Assembly: GCF_007896435.1 (NCBI RefSeq)
Contig: NZ_VCBL01000001.1
Span: 291,994 to 355,993, forward strand
Direction: 5' to 3'
DNA from: Rummeliibacillus suwonensis
GTDB taxonomy: Bacteria; Bacillota; Bacilli; Bacillales_A; Planococcaceae
Length of the DNA stretch: 64,000 bases
The notes under the pieces were generated by a model. The model was not told the DNA's origin. It ran no database searches and worked only from the letters and a program-made list of their open reading frames with translations. Below are positions 1 through 8,851 of the stretch, piece after piece (position 1 is the stretch's first letter; the number at the start of each line of letters is the position of its first letter). Made by a program: the position numbers and the translations under genes.

Positions 1-291
1 ACCTTCTCTCCAGAGTTAGTCGACTTTTCCATTTATATCATTGATGTTGCTCAAGGGGAAAAAATCCCGCGAAAAGGCGGACAAGGGATGATCAAGTCAG
101 ATTTATTTATTATCAATAAAATTGATCTAGCCCCATATGTAGGAGCAGATCTGGAGATTATGAAAAAAGATACAATTACGACGCGTGGCGAAAAACCGTT
201 TATTTTTACAAACTTAAAGGATGGTACAGGGGTTGCCGAAGTCGTGGAATGGATTCGTCGTGAAGCATTTCTTATGGGATTAGAAGCATGA
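1..291 (+). CDS. ureG: Urease accessory GTPase UreG, C-terminal part (cut by window edge)
   Basis: The frame is open from base 1 and ends in TGA at 289-291, so only the last 96 residues are visible. They hold the UreG signatures [20 protein letters not shown] and the guanine-specificity motif NKIDLAP. UreG is a SIMIBI-class GTPase that delivers nickel to apo-urease together with UreE, UreF and UreD. The P-loop lies to the left of the window, where the urease structural genes probably also are. The stop overlaps the ureD start (ATGA), so the two are translationally coupled. Confidence 0.96.
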   Translation, partial: TFSPELVDFSIYIIDVAQGEKIPRKGGQGMIKSDLFIINKIDLAPYVGADLEIMKKDTITTRGEKPFIFTNLKDGTGVAEVVEWIRREAFLMGLEA

Positions 292-1103
292 CATATACAG
301 GCTATTTGCAAGTAGAAGTAGGAAATAAAAACGGTAAGTCGATCATGACCAATAGTTTGTTTGATGGGGTATTCAAAATCACAAGGCCCGTTTACTTATC
401 GAGCGGTATGCCGCTTCTCATCTTGATCCATGTTGGCGGCGGCTATGTAGATGGTGACATGTATCATACAGATATGACTGTCCATGAATCCGCTCGCCTT
501 GCCATTACGACACAAGCTTCAACCAAAGTGTATAAATCAAAAAACTTTGGCGTTAGGCAATCGACCAATTATACGTTAAAAAACAATAGTGAATTATTTG
601 TGAAGCAAGATGCATTGATTCCTTATAAAGACGCAAATTTTATACAGCAAACCCATGTACATATGAGCTCTTCTGCTACGTTCTTTTACTCGGATACCAT
701 CACACCTGGATGGGCTGAGGATGGTAGGATGTTTCAATATGAGAGGGTCACATCCAAAATGCAAATCTTTGTTGATGACACGCTTGTTGTGTTTGATCAC
801 CTGTTATTAGAGCCAGACGAAAAGTTTGAACAGCTAATGTATTTAGAAGAATATTCTCATATCGGCACACTTTTTTTCATTCACCCCAAGGTCAATGAGC
901 ACTTTGTGGAAGATCTTAGAGATAAGCTCGAAGCTTTTTCAAATCAGGCTAGGATTGGCGTAAGTGTGCTAAGTGTGAGGGGAATGACCATGAGAATTTT
1001 GGCATCCAGCACGACGATGATCGAGAAAATATTTGCAGCTTGCGAAGAGCTGATTGGCGAACGTTTTTATGTGAATGATGTGATTGAGTGGAGAAAGTGG
1101 TAA
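288..1103 (+). CDS. ureD: Urease accessory protein UreD (UreH)
   Basis: 271 residues, a full-length UreD. Family features include [11 protein letters not shown] near residue 33, VGGGYVDGD near 50, [11 protein letters not shown] near 93 and the TPGWAEDGR segment near 138. UreD is the scaffold of the UreDFG chaperone complex that loads nickel and CO2 into the urease active site. The ATG overlaps the ureG stop by four bases (ATGA), which fixes the start. It is the last gene of the urease operon: the next 300 bases hold no gene and a different promoter region begins. Confidence 0.95.
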   Translation: MTYTGYLQVEVGNKNGKSIMTNSLFDGVFKITRPVYLSSGMPLLILIHVGGGYVDGDMYHTDMTVHESARLAITTQASTKVYKSKNFGVRQSTNYTLKNNSELFVKQDALIPYKDANFIQQTHVHMSSSATFFYSDTITPGWAEDGRMFQYERVTSKMQIFVDDTLVVFDHLLLEPDEKFEQLMYLEEYSHIGTLFFIHPKVNEHFVEDLRDKLEAFSNQARIGVSVLSVRGMTMRILASSTTMIEKIFAACEELIGERFYVNDVIEWRKW

Positions 1104-1204
1104 TGGGTTCTGGGAGTTGTGGTTTGCACTATAAAAATATTTTCAGCCTTTTCCCCTTATTTTCTAATAAATTTCAACAAATAAGAATATGAAGATATGC
1201 CTAT

Positions 1205-1288
1205 GGCGTGAAATGCAATAAATAGATCGTAAACGTTGAATGAGATGTTGATATTAACGTTCATGATCCAAAAGCTAACGTTTAGTAT
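1205..1288 (+). promoter_or_regulatory. LytTR/AgrA-type binding site, copy C1
   Basis: Two direct 9-mers lie exactly 21 bp apart: AACGTTCAT at 1256 and AACGTTTAG at 1277. Both fit the LytTR/AgrA consensus [TA][AC][CA]GTTN[AG][TG] with a 12-bp spacer. An inverted partner, ATCGTAAACGTT, starts at 1226. The same layout recurs at 32.1 and 35.6 kb. A possible -10, TATTAA, lies at 1317-1322, about 40 bp from the second repeat. The next gene to the right is the DUF1648 protein at 1482. Binding is inferred, not shown. Confidence 0.6.
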
Positions 1289-1481
1289 ATAAAAGCAGGA
1301 TAAAAAATCATGATCGTATTAAGTGAAGCTTTTATTTGTAGTTGCTTGTGTAAACATGCTATTATATTGATTACATATTAAGGAATTTCTATAAAATATT
1401 GATTAGTGACGTGTGATCTATTTTAAAAAAGTAAAAAAAGATTCTTCAATGCTGAATTCTAAGAAGGAGGCAGGGGACGGT

Positions 1482-1958
1482 ATGAACAATCACTATATAA
1501 AATGGAAACAAGCATTCAATGTAATTAGCTTGATGGTTTGGAGCGTCTGCATTACGGCAATCATTGCTAATTATCAAGCTTTACCTGATCAAGTGCCAAG
1601 TCATTATAATGTATTTGGTAAGGCTGATGCATGGGCACAGAAATGGTTTATCTTTTTTATCCCAATAATAGGATTGGCACTTTGGATATTCCTTCATCAA
1701 TTAGAAAAACACCCAAAATATTTTAATATGCCAGGGTTTGGACCGAAAGCAAATGAAGCGCAAGTAGCGAATGTACAGTTAATGGGTAATGTCATAAAGA
1801 ATGAAACGCTCCTGTTATTATCATCGTTTTCACTAAAGGATACATATGTATTACTTGGAAACCGCTTATCTTTAGGGATTTGGGAGATAATCATCTTTCT
1901 AGGCGTCTATGTGATCACGATCGTTTTCTTTGTTATTCGTAATGTACGATTAAGATAG
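1482..1958 (+). CDS. DUF1648-domain membrane protein
   Basis: 158 residues from ATG 1482, which has AAGGAGG at 1464-1470. In-frame ATGs further upstream (for example 1449) lack a comparable site. The DUF1648 hallmark is clear: a first membrane helix, then LPDQVPSHYNVFGKADAWAQK (residues about 36-56), then a second helix. A C-terminal hydrophobic segment (WEIIIFLGVYVITIVFFVI) follows. DUF1648 occurs in the Bacillus toxin-immunity protein SdpI and in many uncharacterised membrane proteins, and this protein is shorter than SdpI. Function is unknown. The AgrA-type site 200 bp upstream makes it a candidate quorum-sensing target. Confidence 0.8.
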   Translation: MNNHYIKWKQAFNVISLMVWSVCITAIIANYQALPDQVPSHYNVFGKADAWAQKWFIFFIPIIGLALWIFLHQLEKHPKYFNMPGFGPKANEAQVANVQLMGNVIKNETLLLLSSFSLKDTYVLLGNRLSLGIWEIIIFLGVYVITIVFFVIRNVRLR

Positions 1959-2318
1959 TGCAATCATAAAAAGGATGTTAGCAGCTGGGCTAATACGCCT
2001 TTGTGCCTGATTATATAGATTGAACTATAAAGCGGGAATTAATGAAATCATTGAGATGGGATATGGATGAAAACGAATCATCGTTTTAATGGCAAATGTT
2101 TCAATGACTTGTGCAAACGCATAAAGATCCAAGTACGGTTTGAACCCCGAACTCAGATCTGAGAAACTGCCCGAAATGATGTGCTTCATCTGATTGAGTT
2201 AGACCATGATCTTTGCGCGAACCCTACTTTTTCTCGTTCATTTAAATACAACTGCCATTTAAGGGCGTGATCATCAATCATCTTGCTTCGTCGATCTTAT
2301 CATTTTGCTTTCACAAAA
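1959..2318. other. Gene-free stretch
   Basis: 360 bases without a credible frame. A weak inverted repeat TTAGC/GCTAA near 1980-1996 is not followed by a T-run, so I do not call a terminator. Otherwise I see nothing. Confidence 0.5.
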
Positions 2319-3233
2319 TTATTTTGAAATAACGTGGTACCCTTCATACGAATTACAACAATGATGTTCGTATTGGTCTAAGCGAGCACTTTCGTTTTCC
2401 ACTTGGATGGTCGCATGTTCTAAACCAAAAATATCGTGTAATGCTGTCAACGCTTCCTTTAGAACAACATCATGTTGATCGCTGGAGATCACCAAATGAC
2501 AGCTGATTGATGGAAAGTCAGATGTAATATTCCATATATGAAAATCGTGAATGCCTACAACGTCAGGTATTTGGAGTAACCTTTCTCGAATCATTTTTAC
2601 ATCTAAATGCTCTGGTGTGCCTTCCATTAGCACATGAACAGCGTCCTTTGATACACCGAATCCGCCTTTTAAAATGATGAGTGCTACGATTAAACTAGCG
2701 ATCGGATCGGCAATTTTCCAATCGAAATACATGATCAGCAAAGCGGCGATAATAGCACCAATTGAGCCGAGTAAATCTCCCAATACGTGTAAGAATGTAG
2801 CTCGCATGTTGATATTCTCTTTTGTATCAGCCCTCAATAAAATCCAAGCAACTAGTATATTCACTACGGCTCCAATAGTAGCAACAACTAACATACCATT
2901 ACTTGACACGCCTTGCGGATTACCGAATCGCTGAATTGCTTCCCACATGATCAATATAGAAATGACGATCAATAAAACACCATTGAATAAAGCTGCTAAA
3001 ATCTCCATCCGCTGATAACCAAATGATTTTCGTTCATTTACAGCTTTTTCCCCGAACTTAAATGCTAGCAAGCCTACTCCCAATGAAATTGAATCACTTA
3101 ACATATGCCCGGCATCTGAGAATAATGCTAAACTGTTAGTCATTACTCCGCCGATAAACTCTATGATCATAAATGCTGTAATAATGAGAAAACTCATCAG
3201 CAATGCTTTTTTATTTTGCATATGATGTTCCAT
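2319..3233 (-). CDS. czcD: CDF-family Zn/Cd/Co efflux protein CzcD
   Basis: 304 residues, the usual length for Bacillus CzcD. Six hydrophobic segments are present. The metal-site helices carry LFSDAGHMLSDSIS (residues about 37-50) and FLHVLGDLLGSIG (about 146-158), with the paired His/Asp ligands of the transport site. A cytoplasmic ferredoxin-like domain follows (HVLMEGTPEHLD onward), ending in a His/Cys tail (EHHCCN). The protein exchanges cytoplasmic Zn2+ (Cd2+, Co2+) for H+. The start at 3233 has GGGAGG 11 bases upstream. A family A repeat lies directly in front of it. Confidence 0.93.
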   Translation of the reverse strand: MEHHMQNKKALLMSFLIITAFMIIEFIGGVMTNSLALFSDAGHMLSDSISLGVGLLAFKFGEKAVNERKSFGYQRMEILAALFNGVLLIVISILIMWEAIQRFGNPQGVSSNGMLVVATIGAVVNILVAWILLRADTKENINMRATFLHVLGDLLGSIGAIIAALLIMYFDWKIADPIASLIVALIILKGGFGVSKDAVHVLMEGTPEHLDVKMIRERLLQIPDVVGIHDFHIWNITSDFPSISCHLVISSDQHDVVLKEALTALHDIFGLEHATIQVENESARLDQYEHHCCNSYEGYHVISK

Positions 3234-3273
3234 ACATCATCCATCCTCCCAAATTCAATCTCTCCGAATTTAA

Positions 3274-3430
3274 TTGATCCCGCTTTAACAGGCAGTAAGA
3301 TCCCCATCTCAAGATTTAAAAAGAAACGAAAAAGATAGCTGGGGGATCAACTGACCGTAAAAGTTCGATTGGTTCAACTAACCATCAGTGGGGGATGGAG
3401 AAAACCCCCACTGATGGAGCTTCACTTTAT
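3274..3430 (+). repeat. Family A hairpin repeat, short form (A1)
   Basis: Runs from ATCCCGCTTTAACAGGCAGT to the terminal TTCACTTTAT. It has the left hairpin (CCCCATCT against an AGATAGCTGGGG arm) and the right hairpin (CAGTGGGGG/CCCCCACTG) but lacks the central cassette found in long copies. Confidence 0.85.
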
Positions 3431-3492
3431 CGATTTAATGCTTATAGTAAGAAGAAAATATGGAGAAAGTATGGAAAATATAAAATATGGCA

Positions 3493-4197
3493 CTATTTTT
3501 TGGGCTTAGGTAGAATAAATTGGTAGCCTAATCCCCAAACGGTTTTGATAATCTGTATGTCTGGATCTGTTTTTTTGAATTTTAATCGGATATTTTTGAT
3601 TTGTGAATCTACAGATCGTACATCTCGAAAATCTTTATCCGCCCAAATGTGATCAATTAGTTCTTCTCGTGTAAATACGCGTTCTGGCGATGCTGCCAAT
3701 AATCCCAACACTTCAAATTCCTTTGCTGTTAATGCTATTTCCTGTTGATTGATAGAGACTGTTCTTCGATTGAAGTCTAATACAAATGTGCCATGATCAT
3801 ACGTAATAACACGGTTTGTATCTTGTTCTCTAGGTGTTAGCCCTGTTCGATGTAATAATGCTTTAATCCGCGCTTGTAATTCTAAAAGTTCAAAAGGCTT
3901 CTTTATATAATCGTCAGCCCCTAATTTGAACCCTTTCAGTAGATCCGCTAATTCGGTATACTCTGAAAGTAGAATGATGGGTGTTGCAAAACGTTTTCTC
4001 ACTTTCTCACAAACGGTCCAGCCATCAATATAGGGAAGTGTGACATCTAATAATATCAGGTCAAAATACTGTTCATCTATTATTTTTAAGGCTTGTATTC
4101 CATCCTCAACAAGTGTTAGATGATACATTCTTCGAAGGTGGATATTAAGTAAAGTCCTCGTTTTCTCTTCATCCTCTACCATTAATATACGTTTCAT
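3493..4197 (-). CDS. OmpR-family response regulator, no adjacent kinase
   Basis: 234 residues. The receiver domain has acidic residues E8/D9, phospho-acceptor D51 (LLDVTLP), switch residue S79 and conserved K100 (IKKPFE). A winged-helix DNA-binding domain follows from about residue 130 (ALTAKEFEVLGLLAASPERVFTREEL, WGLGYQF). No histidine kinase lies in either neighbouring gene, so it is an orphan here. It is transcribed away from the copper genes ycnJ-ycnI and towards czcD. A role in metal response is an inference from position only. ATG 4197 has AGGAGG about 8 bases upstream. Confidence 0.9.
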   Translation of the reverse strand: MKRILMVEDEEKTRTLLNIHLRRMYHLTLVEDGIQALKIIDEQYFDLILLDVTLPYIDGWTVCEKVRKRFATPIILLSEYTELADLLKGFKLGADDYIKKPFELLELQARIKALLHRTGLTPREQDTNRVITYDHGTFVLDFNRRTVSINQQEIALTAKEFEVLGLLAASPERVFTREELIDHIWADKDFRDVRSVDSQIKNIRLKFKKTDPDIQIIKTVWGLGYQFILPKPKK

Positions 4198-4414
4198 ATG
4201 ATTCCTCCTAGCTGTGCAAAAAATATTTCAAAAGGTTTTAAGTTTATTTATTTGTTATATTGTAAACATGTAAAATTGAAAGATCCTCTATTTTTTTACT
4301 TATCTTTGAAGATTTCGTTCAAATTTCACATTTGTTTTATATAATGATACTGCTTTTCAATTAGTTTTACCTCTCAATAACAAGCAGCAAGACTCTAGTC
4401 ACCAGCACAGAGGG

Positions 4415-4634
4415 TAAAGTGAAACTCCATCAGTGGGGGTTTTCTTCATCCCCCATTGAAATAGATAGAGGAACGAAAGTGAAAAACGCCACGTCCTGTG
4501 GCAACACCTGAGTGACCAACATCATGCCCGCCCGAACCAGTCGAACTTTTACGGGCAGTTGATCCCCATCTATCTTTCTCGTTTCTCTCTAAATCTTGAA
4601 ATAAGGGTCTTACTGCCCGTTAAGGCGGGATAAA
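4415..4634 (-). repeat. Family A hairpin repeat, long form, reversed (A2)
   Basis: Reversed copy running from TAAAGTGAAACTCC to GGCGGGATAAA. It contains the central cassette GCCACGTCCTGTGGC (4488-4502). The H3 and outer H1 arms are kept, while the inner H1 arm is degraded. It lies between the orphan regulator and ycnJ. Confidence 0.87.
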
Positions 4635-4660
4635 TAGGATATAAGATGCCTATATATGCC

Positions 4661-4700
4661 CATTTGGTTTAGCTAACTTCCAGTGGGATCACTATGGGGC
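4661..4700 (+). repeat. Family A fragment
   Basis: A 40-base piece (TTGGTTTAGCTAAC, then CAGTGGGATCACTATGGGG) matching the short-form junction and part of hairpin H3. The rest of the element is absent. Confidence 0.5.
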
Positions 4701-4842
4701 TTATTGGAAAATCAATTTTCATGAAAGTGATTTGTACCAGCTATTGCTGATTTAGGAGAGGGCTAGAAAGGATGTGTGGCATGTTGTCAATAGACAACGG
4801 AAAATTTTCAAATAGAGCGATAAGGATGAATGGTGATGGCCG

Positions 4843-6540
4843 ATGTCCACAGTGAAAAGTAAAAAAAATAATTTTTATCGATTAACCAGTCTAATTGGTT
4901 TGTTCATGCTGTGTATATATGTAATAACCTTATTTCCAAAGGTAGCATTGGCACACGCTTTTGTCATAGAATCAACCCCTGCGGAGAATGAAATCTTATC
5001 TACTTCACCATCAAGCATTCGCATTCAATTCAACGAATCGCTTCAAAATGGTTTTCATTCCATTATTGTGCTAGATTCTTTAGGAAAGAAAGTGCCATTA
5101 CAGAAATCACAGATCAACAAGGAAAATCAGTCCATTATTGGGACGAAGATAATTAAAAAACTTCCCAAAGGATCCTATACGATGCAATGGAAAGTTGTTT
5201 CAGCAGACGGTCACCCAGTACAGGGTGTCATCCCATTTAGCATTGGCACCTCTCACAACAGTTTAAGTATGGTGAAGGCCGAAACTTCGAACTACATACC
5301 AAAGTCTGATATGATTTTCCTGCGATGGCTCCTGTTCAGCAGTTTAGCATTATATATCGGAGGCATTATTTTTAATCTTTTCGTTTATCAAGCAAGGCAA
5401 GATGAGGTTTTTCAATCCATTCGTTCATGGAGTAAAAAAGTGATTTGGCTATCATTGCTTGGAATGTTTATCAGCTTGCTGTTGAATCTACCATTGCAGA
5501 CAAAGATTGATGCAGGTGTATCATGGTCAGAGGTATTCAATGTGGATTTGCTAACAGAAACATTGAAACAAACGTCATTTGGTTTTATGTGGGTCATCCA
5601 AATGGCCTGTATAGTAGGGCTTTCAATCACGACCTATTTTGCTAGCCGAAACAAATCTTTCTATTCATACAAAAATGGGGCTCTTTGCATACTCTTTTTC
5701 ATAGCCTTACTTATTACAAAATCTTTAACAAGCCATGCTGCTGTTTCTACGCATAAAATAATGGCTGTTTCGATGGATTTCCTTCATTTATTGGCAGCAT
5801 CTATTTGGATAGGAACACTTTTCTATTTAGTTTTTCTTTTACCAAAGAGACGTAAAACAGCAATGGATCCAATCGAAAAAGATAGCTATTGGCATGTCAT
5901 CAATCGATTTTCATTTTTAGCTATAGGAGCGACTGCCCTTATTTTATTAACAGGGATTTACGGCAGCCTGTTATATGTCCCTACATTCTATTCCTTGTTC
6001 CATACTTATTATGGGAAGGCATTGATCGGCAAAGTCTTATTGTTTTTGATGATGCTTATTCTAGGTGGCCTCCACTATATGAAAAGTAAAAAACGTGGCA
6101 ATAAAGATCTTACACGTACAATAACTGTTGAATTTGGAATCGGCTTGGTGGTTATGATGGTGGCAGCAATATTAACAAATCTACCAACATCTATGTCATC
6201 ACCCGGACCTTTCAAACAAACGATTGCCCTGGATAACGGAGATACGGCAACGTTACAGATTAGTCCTAATATTGCAGGCGTCAATGCATTTAAAGTGGTA
6301 TTGAAGGATTCAAAGGGTAAATCGGTTACTGATGTTGAAAAGGTACAACTTACATTTACCTCTTTAAATACAGAGCTAGATGCAAGTAACATCGATGTTC
6401 CCAAACAAAGGCAAGGCGTATTTCAAACAAAAGGTATGTATATCAATATAGCTGGCAAGTGGAAAATAACCGTGCATTTGTTAACAACATCACTAGACAG
6501 CTATGATATCGATTTTAGTCCCGTTGTGGGCAGCCAATAA
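4843..6540 (+). CDS. ycnJ: CopC-CopD fusion copper protein YcnJ
   Basis: 565 residues. A signal peptide ends in VALA, so the mature protein begins with His38, a CopC copper ligand. The CopC beta-barrel (about 38-135) ends with SADGHPVQG, carrying the Asp/His ligands. An eight-helix CopD domain follows (about 155-445), then an extracellular C-terminal domain (about 455-560). The family imports or handles copper. B. subtilis YcnJ is induced by copper starvation. The start at 4843 has only a weak AAGG site 17 bases upstream. ycnI follows 42 bases later. No ycnK regulator is seen. Confidence 0.93.
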   Translation: MSTVKSKKNNFYRLTSLIGLFMLCIYVITLFPKVALAHAFVIESTPAENEILSTSPSSIRIQFNESLQNGFHSIIVLDSLGKKVPLQKSQINKENQSIIGTKIIKKLPKGSYTMQWKVVSADGHPVQGVIPFSIGTSHNSLSMVKAETSNYIPKSDMIFLRWLLFSSLALYIGGIIFNLFVYQARQDEVFQSIRSWSKKVIWLSLLGMFISLLLNLPLQTKIDAGVSWSEVFNVDLLTETLKQTSFGFMWVIQMACIVGLSITTYFASRNKSFYSYKNGALCILFFIALLITKSLTSHAAVSTHKIMAVSMDFLHLLAASIWIGTLFYLVFLLPKRRKTAMDPIEKDSYWHVINRFSFLAIGATALILLTGIYGSLLYVPTFYSLFHTYYGKALIGKVLLFLMMLILGGLHYMKSKKRGNKDLTRTITVEFGIGLVVMMVAAILTNLPTSMSSPGPFKQTIALDNGDTATLQISPNIAGVNAFKVVLKDSKGKSVTDVEKVQLTFTSLNTELDASNIDVPKQRQGVFQTKGMYINIAGKWKITVHLLTTSLDSYDIDFSPVVGSQ

Positions 6541-6582
6541 ATTAGTTGTTTCTTATTACTAATATACGAGGAGAGAAATAAA

Positions 6583-7245
6583 ATGAAAACAGTATTTAAA
6601 AAATGGACAGCAGGCCTTATGTCATCAGGTCTAGCTTTAATGATCTTTGCGGGAACAGCGAGTGCACACGTAACTGTCAAACCAGAAGTTTCTGCACCAG
6701 GAGCATGGGAAACTTATACAATCAAGGTTCCTGTGGAGAAGGAAATCAATACAATAAAAGTTACGCTAAAGGTTCCCGCAGGCACTGAATTTGAATCATA
6801 TCAACCTGTACCAGGATGGAAGGTTACACTAGCTAAAGATTCATCAGGAAAAACAAAAACAGTTACTTGGCAAGCAACTAATGGAGGAATCACAGCTGGT
6901 CAATTCCAACAATTTTCTTTTGTTGCGAAAAACCCTGAAAAAGAAACAGAAGCTGCATGGGATGCCTATCAATACTATAAAGACGGTACTGTTGTAGAAT
7001 GGACAGGTGACGAAAATGCAGATACGCCTCACTCCATTACTCAAATTACAACAGCAACTGATCATGCGGCCCCAGCAAAAACGACTCAAGATGATACAAA
7101 AGCAGAAGTAGAACAAACAAAAAAAGCCGAATCTGCTACTGAAAACGAAAAATCTGGATCCCAAACTACTACCTTAACATTATCAATAGTTGCACTCATT
7201 CTTGCTATTATTGCGGTAATTAGATCATTTACAAGAAAAAAATAA
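6583..7245 (+). CDS. ycnI: YcnI-type copper-binding membrane-anchored protein (DUF1775)
   Basis: 220 residues. A signal peptide ends in TASA, leaving His29 at the mature N terminus (HVTVKPE). A DUF1775/YcnI beta domain follows (about 29-150) with a conserved Trp (EVSAPGAWETY). A low-complexity Glu/Lys/Thr linker and a C-terminal anchor (LTLSIVALILAIIAVI, then RSFTRKK) complete it. B. subtilis YcnI binds Cu(II) through the N-terminal His in a mono-histidine brace. AGGAGAG lies 7 bases before the ATG. It forms an operon with ycnJ and is followed by a strong terminator. Confidence 0.93.
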   Translation: MKTVFKKWTAGLMSSGLALMIFAGTASAHVTVKPEVSAPGAWETYTIKVPVEKEINTIKVTLKVPAGTEFESYQPVPGWKVTLAKDSSGKTKTVTWQATNGGITAGQFQQFSFVAKNPEKETEAAWDAYQYYKDGTVVEWTGDENADTPHSITQITTATDHAAPAKTTQDDTKAEVEQTKKAESATENEKSGSQTTTLTLSIVALILAIIAVIRSFTRKK

Positions 7246-7301
7246 TTAGAAAAGACCAGCTATTATAGTACAGGTACAAGACATTATCTGATCGTTATAT
7301 G

Positions 7302-7350
7302 ATAGGCTACCATTCTCCAAAATCTAGTTGGAAAGTGGTAGCCTATTTTT
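7302..7350 (+). terminator. Rho-independent terminator after ycnI
   Basis: A long stem (ATAGGCTACCA pairing with TGGTAGCCTAT, extended by CTCCAA/TTGGAA) is followed by TTTTT. Confidence 0.9.
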
Positions 7351-7609
7351 AATGCGAAACTTGTCTTAGCAGTTGCGAATATAGAATGAATAAAATAAGC
7401 AAATTGGTTTCATAATTTCTTATTCAAAAGGATCAAATGTAAAATATAAATCCTTGATCTACAAAGAAGTTGATGAGAATTTGAAAAAGATGACTCAAAA
7501 AAGAGCCATTTTTTTAAAAGAAAAATGTGAAATTTCATATGATTTTTGGATATCATTTAGTAAAGGTATCAGCAGTTGGTCATGTAACTAAAGACAAAGG
7601 GTGAAAAAT

Positions 7610-8026
7610 ATGATATTTCTTAAATATGATATAAATGAAGATGAGATAGCAATGTTAAAAAAGGTGTATCAATCTGTTGGATGGATGAAGCATGATGAAA
7701 AAATCATAAAGAAAGTATTTGATGCAAGTACACATCAAGTATTTGCAGTAAACAATCATCAAGTTATTGGTTTCGCAAGAGCTTTGTCTGATGGTGTGTT
7801 TAATGCTGCGATTTATGATGTCGTTGTACATCGGGAATTTCAAGGACAGGGAATTGCTCGAATGCTTATTGAAGATATGCTGCAGCAGTTAGATTTAGTA
7901 TCTTGCATACATCTGATCTCAACGGTTCATAATGATACTTTTTATAAAAAATTTGGTTTTAGAAAATTGAAAACCGGAATGGAAATTTATAAAAACGAAC
8001 AATTAGCTAAAGAATATTTAGATTAA
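7610..8026 (+). CDS. GNAT-family N-acetyltransferase
   Basis: 138 residues from ATG 7610, chosen over the GTG at 7601 because AAAGGGTG sits at proper distance. It is a single GNAT domain with the acetyl-CoA loop [15 protein letters not shown] (about 80-94, Q/RxxGxG/A motif) and a C-terminal strand with FYKKFGFRK typical of small-molecule acetyltransferases. The substrate is not predictable. The gene stands alone between two terminators. Confidence 0.85.
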   Translation: MIFLKYDINEDEIAMLKKVYQSVGWMKHDEKIIKKVFDASTHQVFAVNNHQVIGFARALSDGVFNAAIYDVVVHREFQGQGIARMLIEDMLQQLDLVSCIHLISTVHNDTFYKKFGFRKLKTGMEIYKNEQLAKEYLD

Positions 8027-8070
8027 AACTGTAATTTTTTTACGATTCATAAATATGATGATAAAGAAAG

Positions 8071-8103
8071 TGTGTTAGTGATTAGGCTAACGCGCTTTTC
8101 TTT
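8071..8103 (+). terminator. Terminator after the GNAT gene
   Basis: GTGTTAG pairs with CTAACGC across an 8-base loop, followed by GCTTTTCTTTTG. Confidence 0.75.
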
Positions 8104-8442
8104 TGCACAGGAATTCATTCAATATAAAGGGTAGCGGAGTGAGGAAAGAGGGATTATCGGATGTGTTGAAAGGGATTTTGTGATTGAACATCCGGTATTT
8201 GTTACTTTTGAGAAGGCTAATAACAAGGAATTTAGGGCTTTAATTGTTCGGCTATTGTCAGAATTGTTTGGGTGCTTGGTATGTGTTGTGAACAAACTGT
8301 GAAAGTGTATAAAAAGACTTGCCATTTATAGAAATCCGAGTAGAATAAGGATTAGAAAATATGTTGTATAACAGATTGCAAAAGTCATGGGGAAAATAAT
8401 GATTGTTTTAATACACAATAAATAAAAAGGAGAAATGAAATC
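8104..8442. other. Gene-free stretch, possible remnant
   Basis: There is a frame without a start codon from about 8139 to 8301 (ends CVVNKL, stop). It reads ERDFVIEHPVFVTFEKANN in the middle. It has no ribosome site and no recognisable family, so it may be a gene fossil. The last 20 bases carry the AAAAAGGAG site of the next small gene. Confidence 0.3.
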
Positions 8443-8637
8443 ATGTGGGTAGTCACTATCTTTAATGATATTAACGACATTCGTATGTTTGAGTACACTA
8501 ATAGAGAAGCTGCAACAGCAAAAATCGAAGGCTTAGACAATGCCATTTTATCTTATACAAATTATTAGGAGATACCTTATCCAGCTGTAGATAAAGTAGA
8601 ACTATTGAATAGAGCATCTTTTGAAGTGAAATATTAG
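8443..8637 (+). pseudogene. Small unknown protein gene with an internal TAG
   Basis: AAAAAGGAG precedes ATG 8443. The frame encodes 41 residues (MWVVTIFNDINDIRMFEY to SYTNY), then TAG at 8566-8568. It then continues cleanly in the same frame for 22 codons (EIPYPAVDKVELLNRASFEV) to TAG at 8635, followed directly by a terminator. The uninterrupted product would be 64 residues. I do not recognise the family. The TAG could be a nonsense mutation (from TGG, for example), a read error, or a true end with a fortuitous extension. Confidence 0.55.
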
Positions 8638-8647
8638 AAATTGAAAA

Positions 8648-8685
8648 GGCGAAAACGTGTTCAATCGACGTTTTCGTCTTTTTTA
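8648..8685 (+). terminator. Terminator after the small interrupted gene
   Basis: GGCGAAAACG pairs with CGTTTTCGTC across an 11-base loop, followed by TTTTTT. Confidence 0.9.
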
Positions 8686-8794
8686 TGCCAAAGTTTTTAA
8701 CTAAAATGATCCATTTAAAACAATGGCACTTTATTTTTATTAAATTGCGATCAAACCACGAGAGTAAAGATTATTGTTACTTTAAGAAATGCAC

Positions 8795-8837
8795 TAAAAA
8801 TGCCCTCAGGAGAAATTCTCACTGGGGGCATTTTTGT
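8795..8837 (-). terminator. Terminator at the end of ahpF
   Basis: AAATGCCCTCAG pairs with CTGGGGGCATTT. T-runs exist on both strands, so it can also act on the + strand. It sits 15 bases beyond the ahpF stop. Confidence 0.85.
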
Positions 8838-8851
8838 ATCTATGAAAGGAA

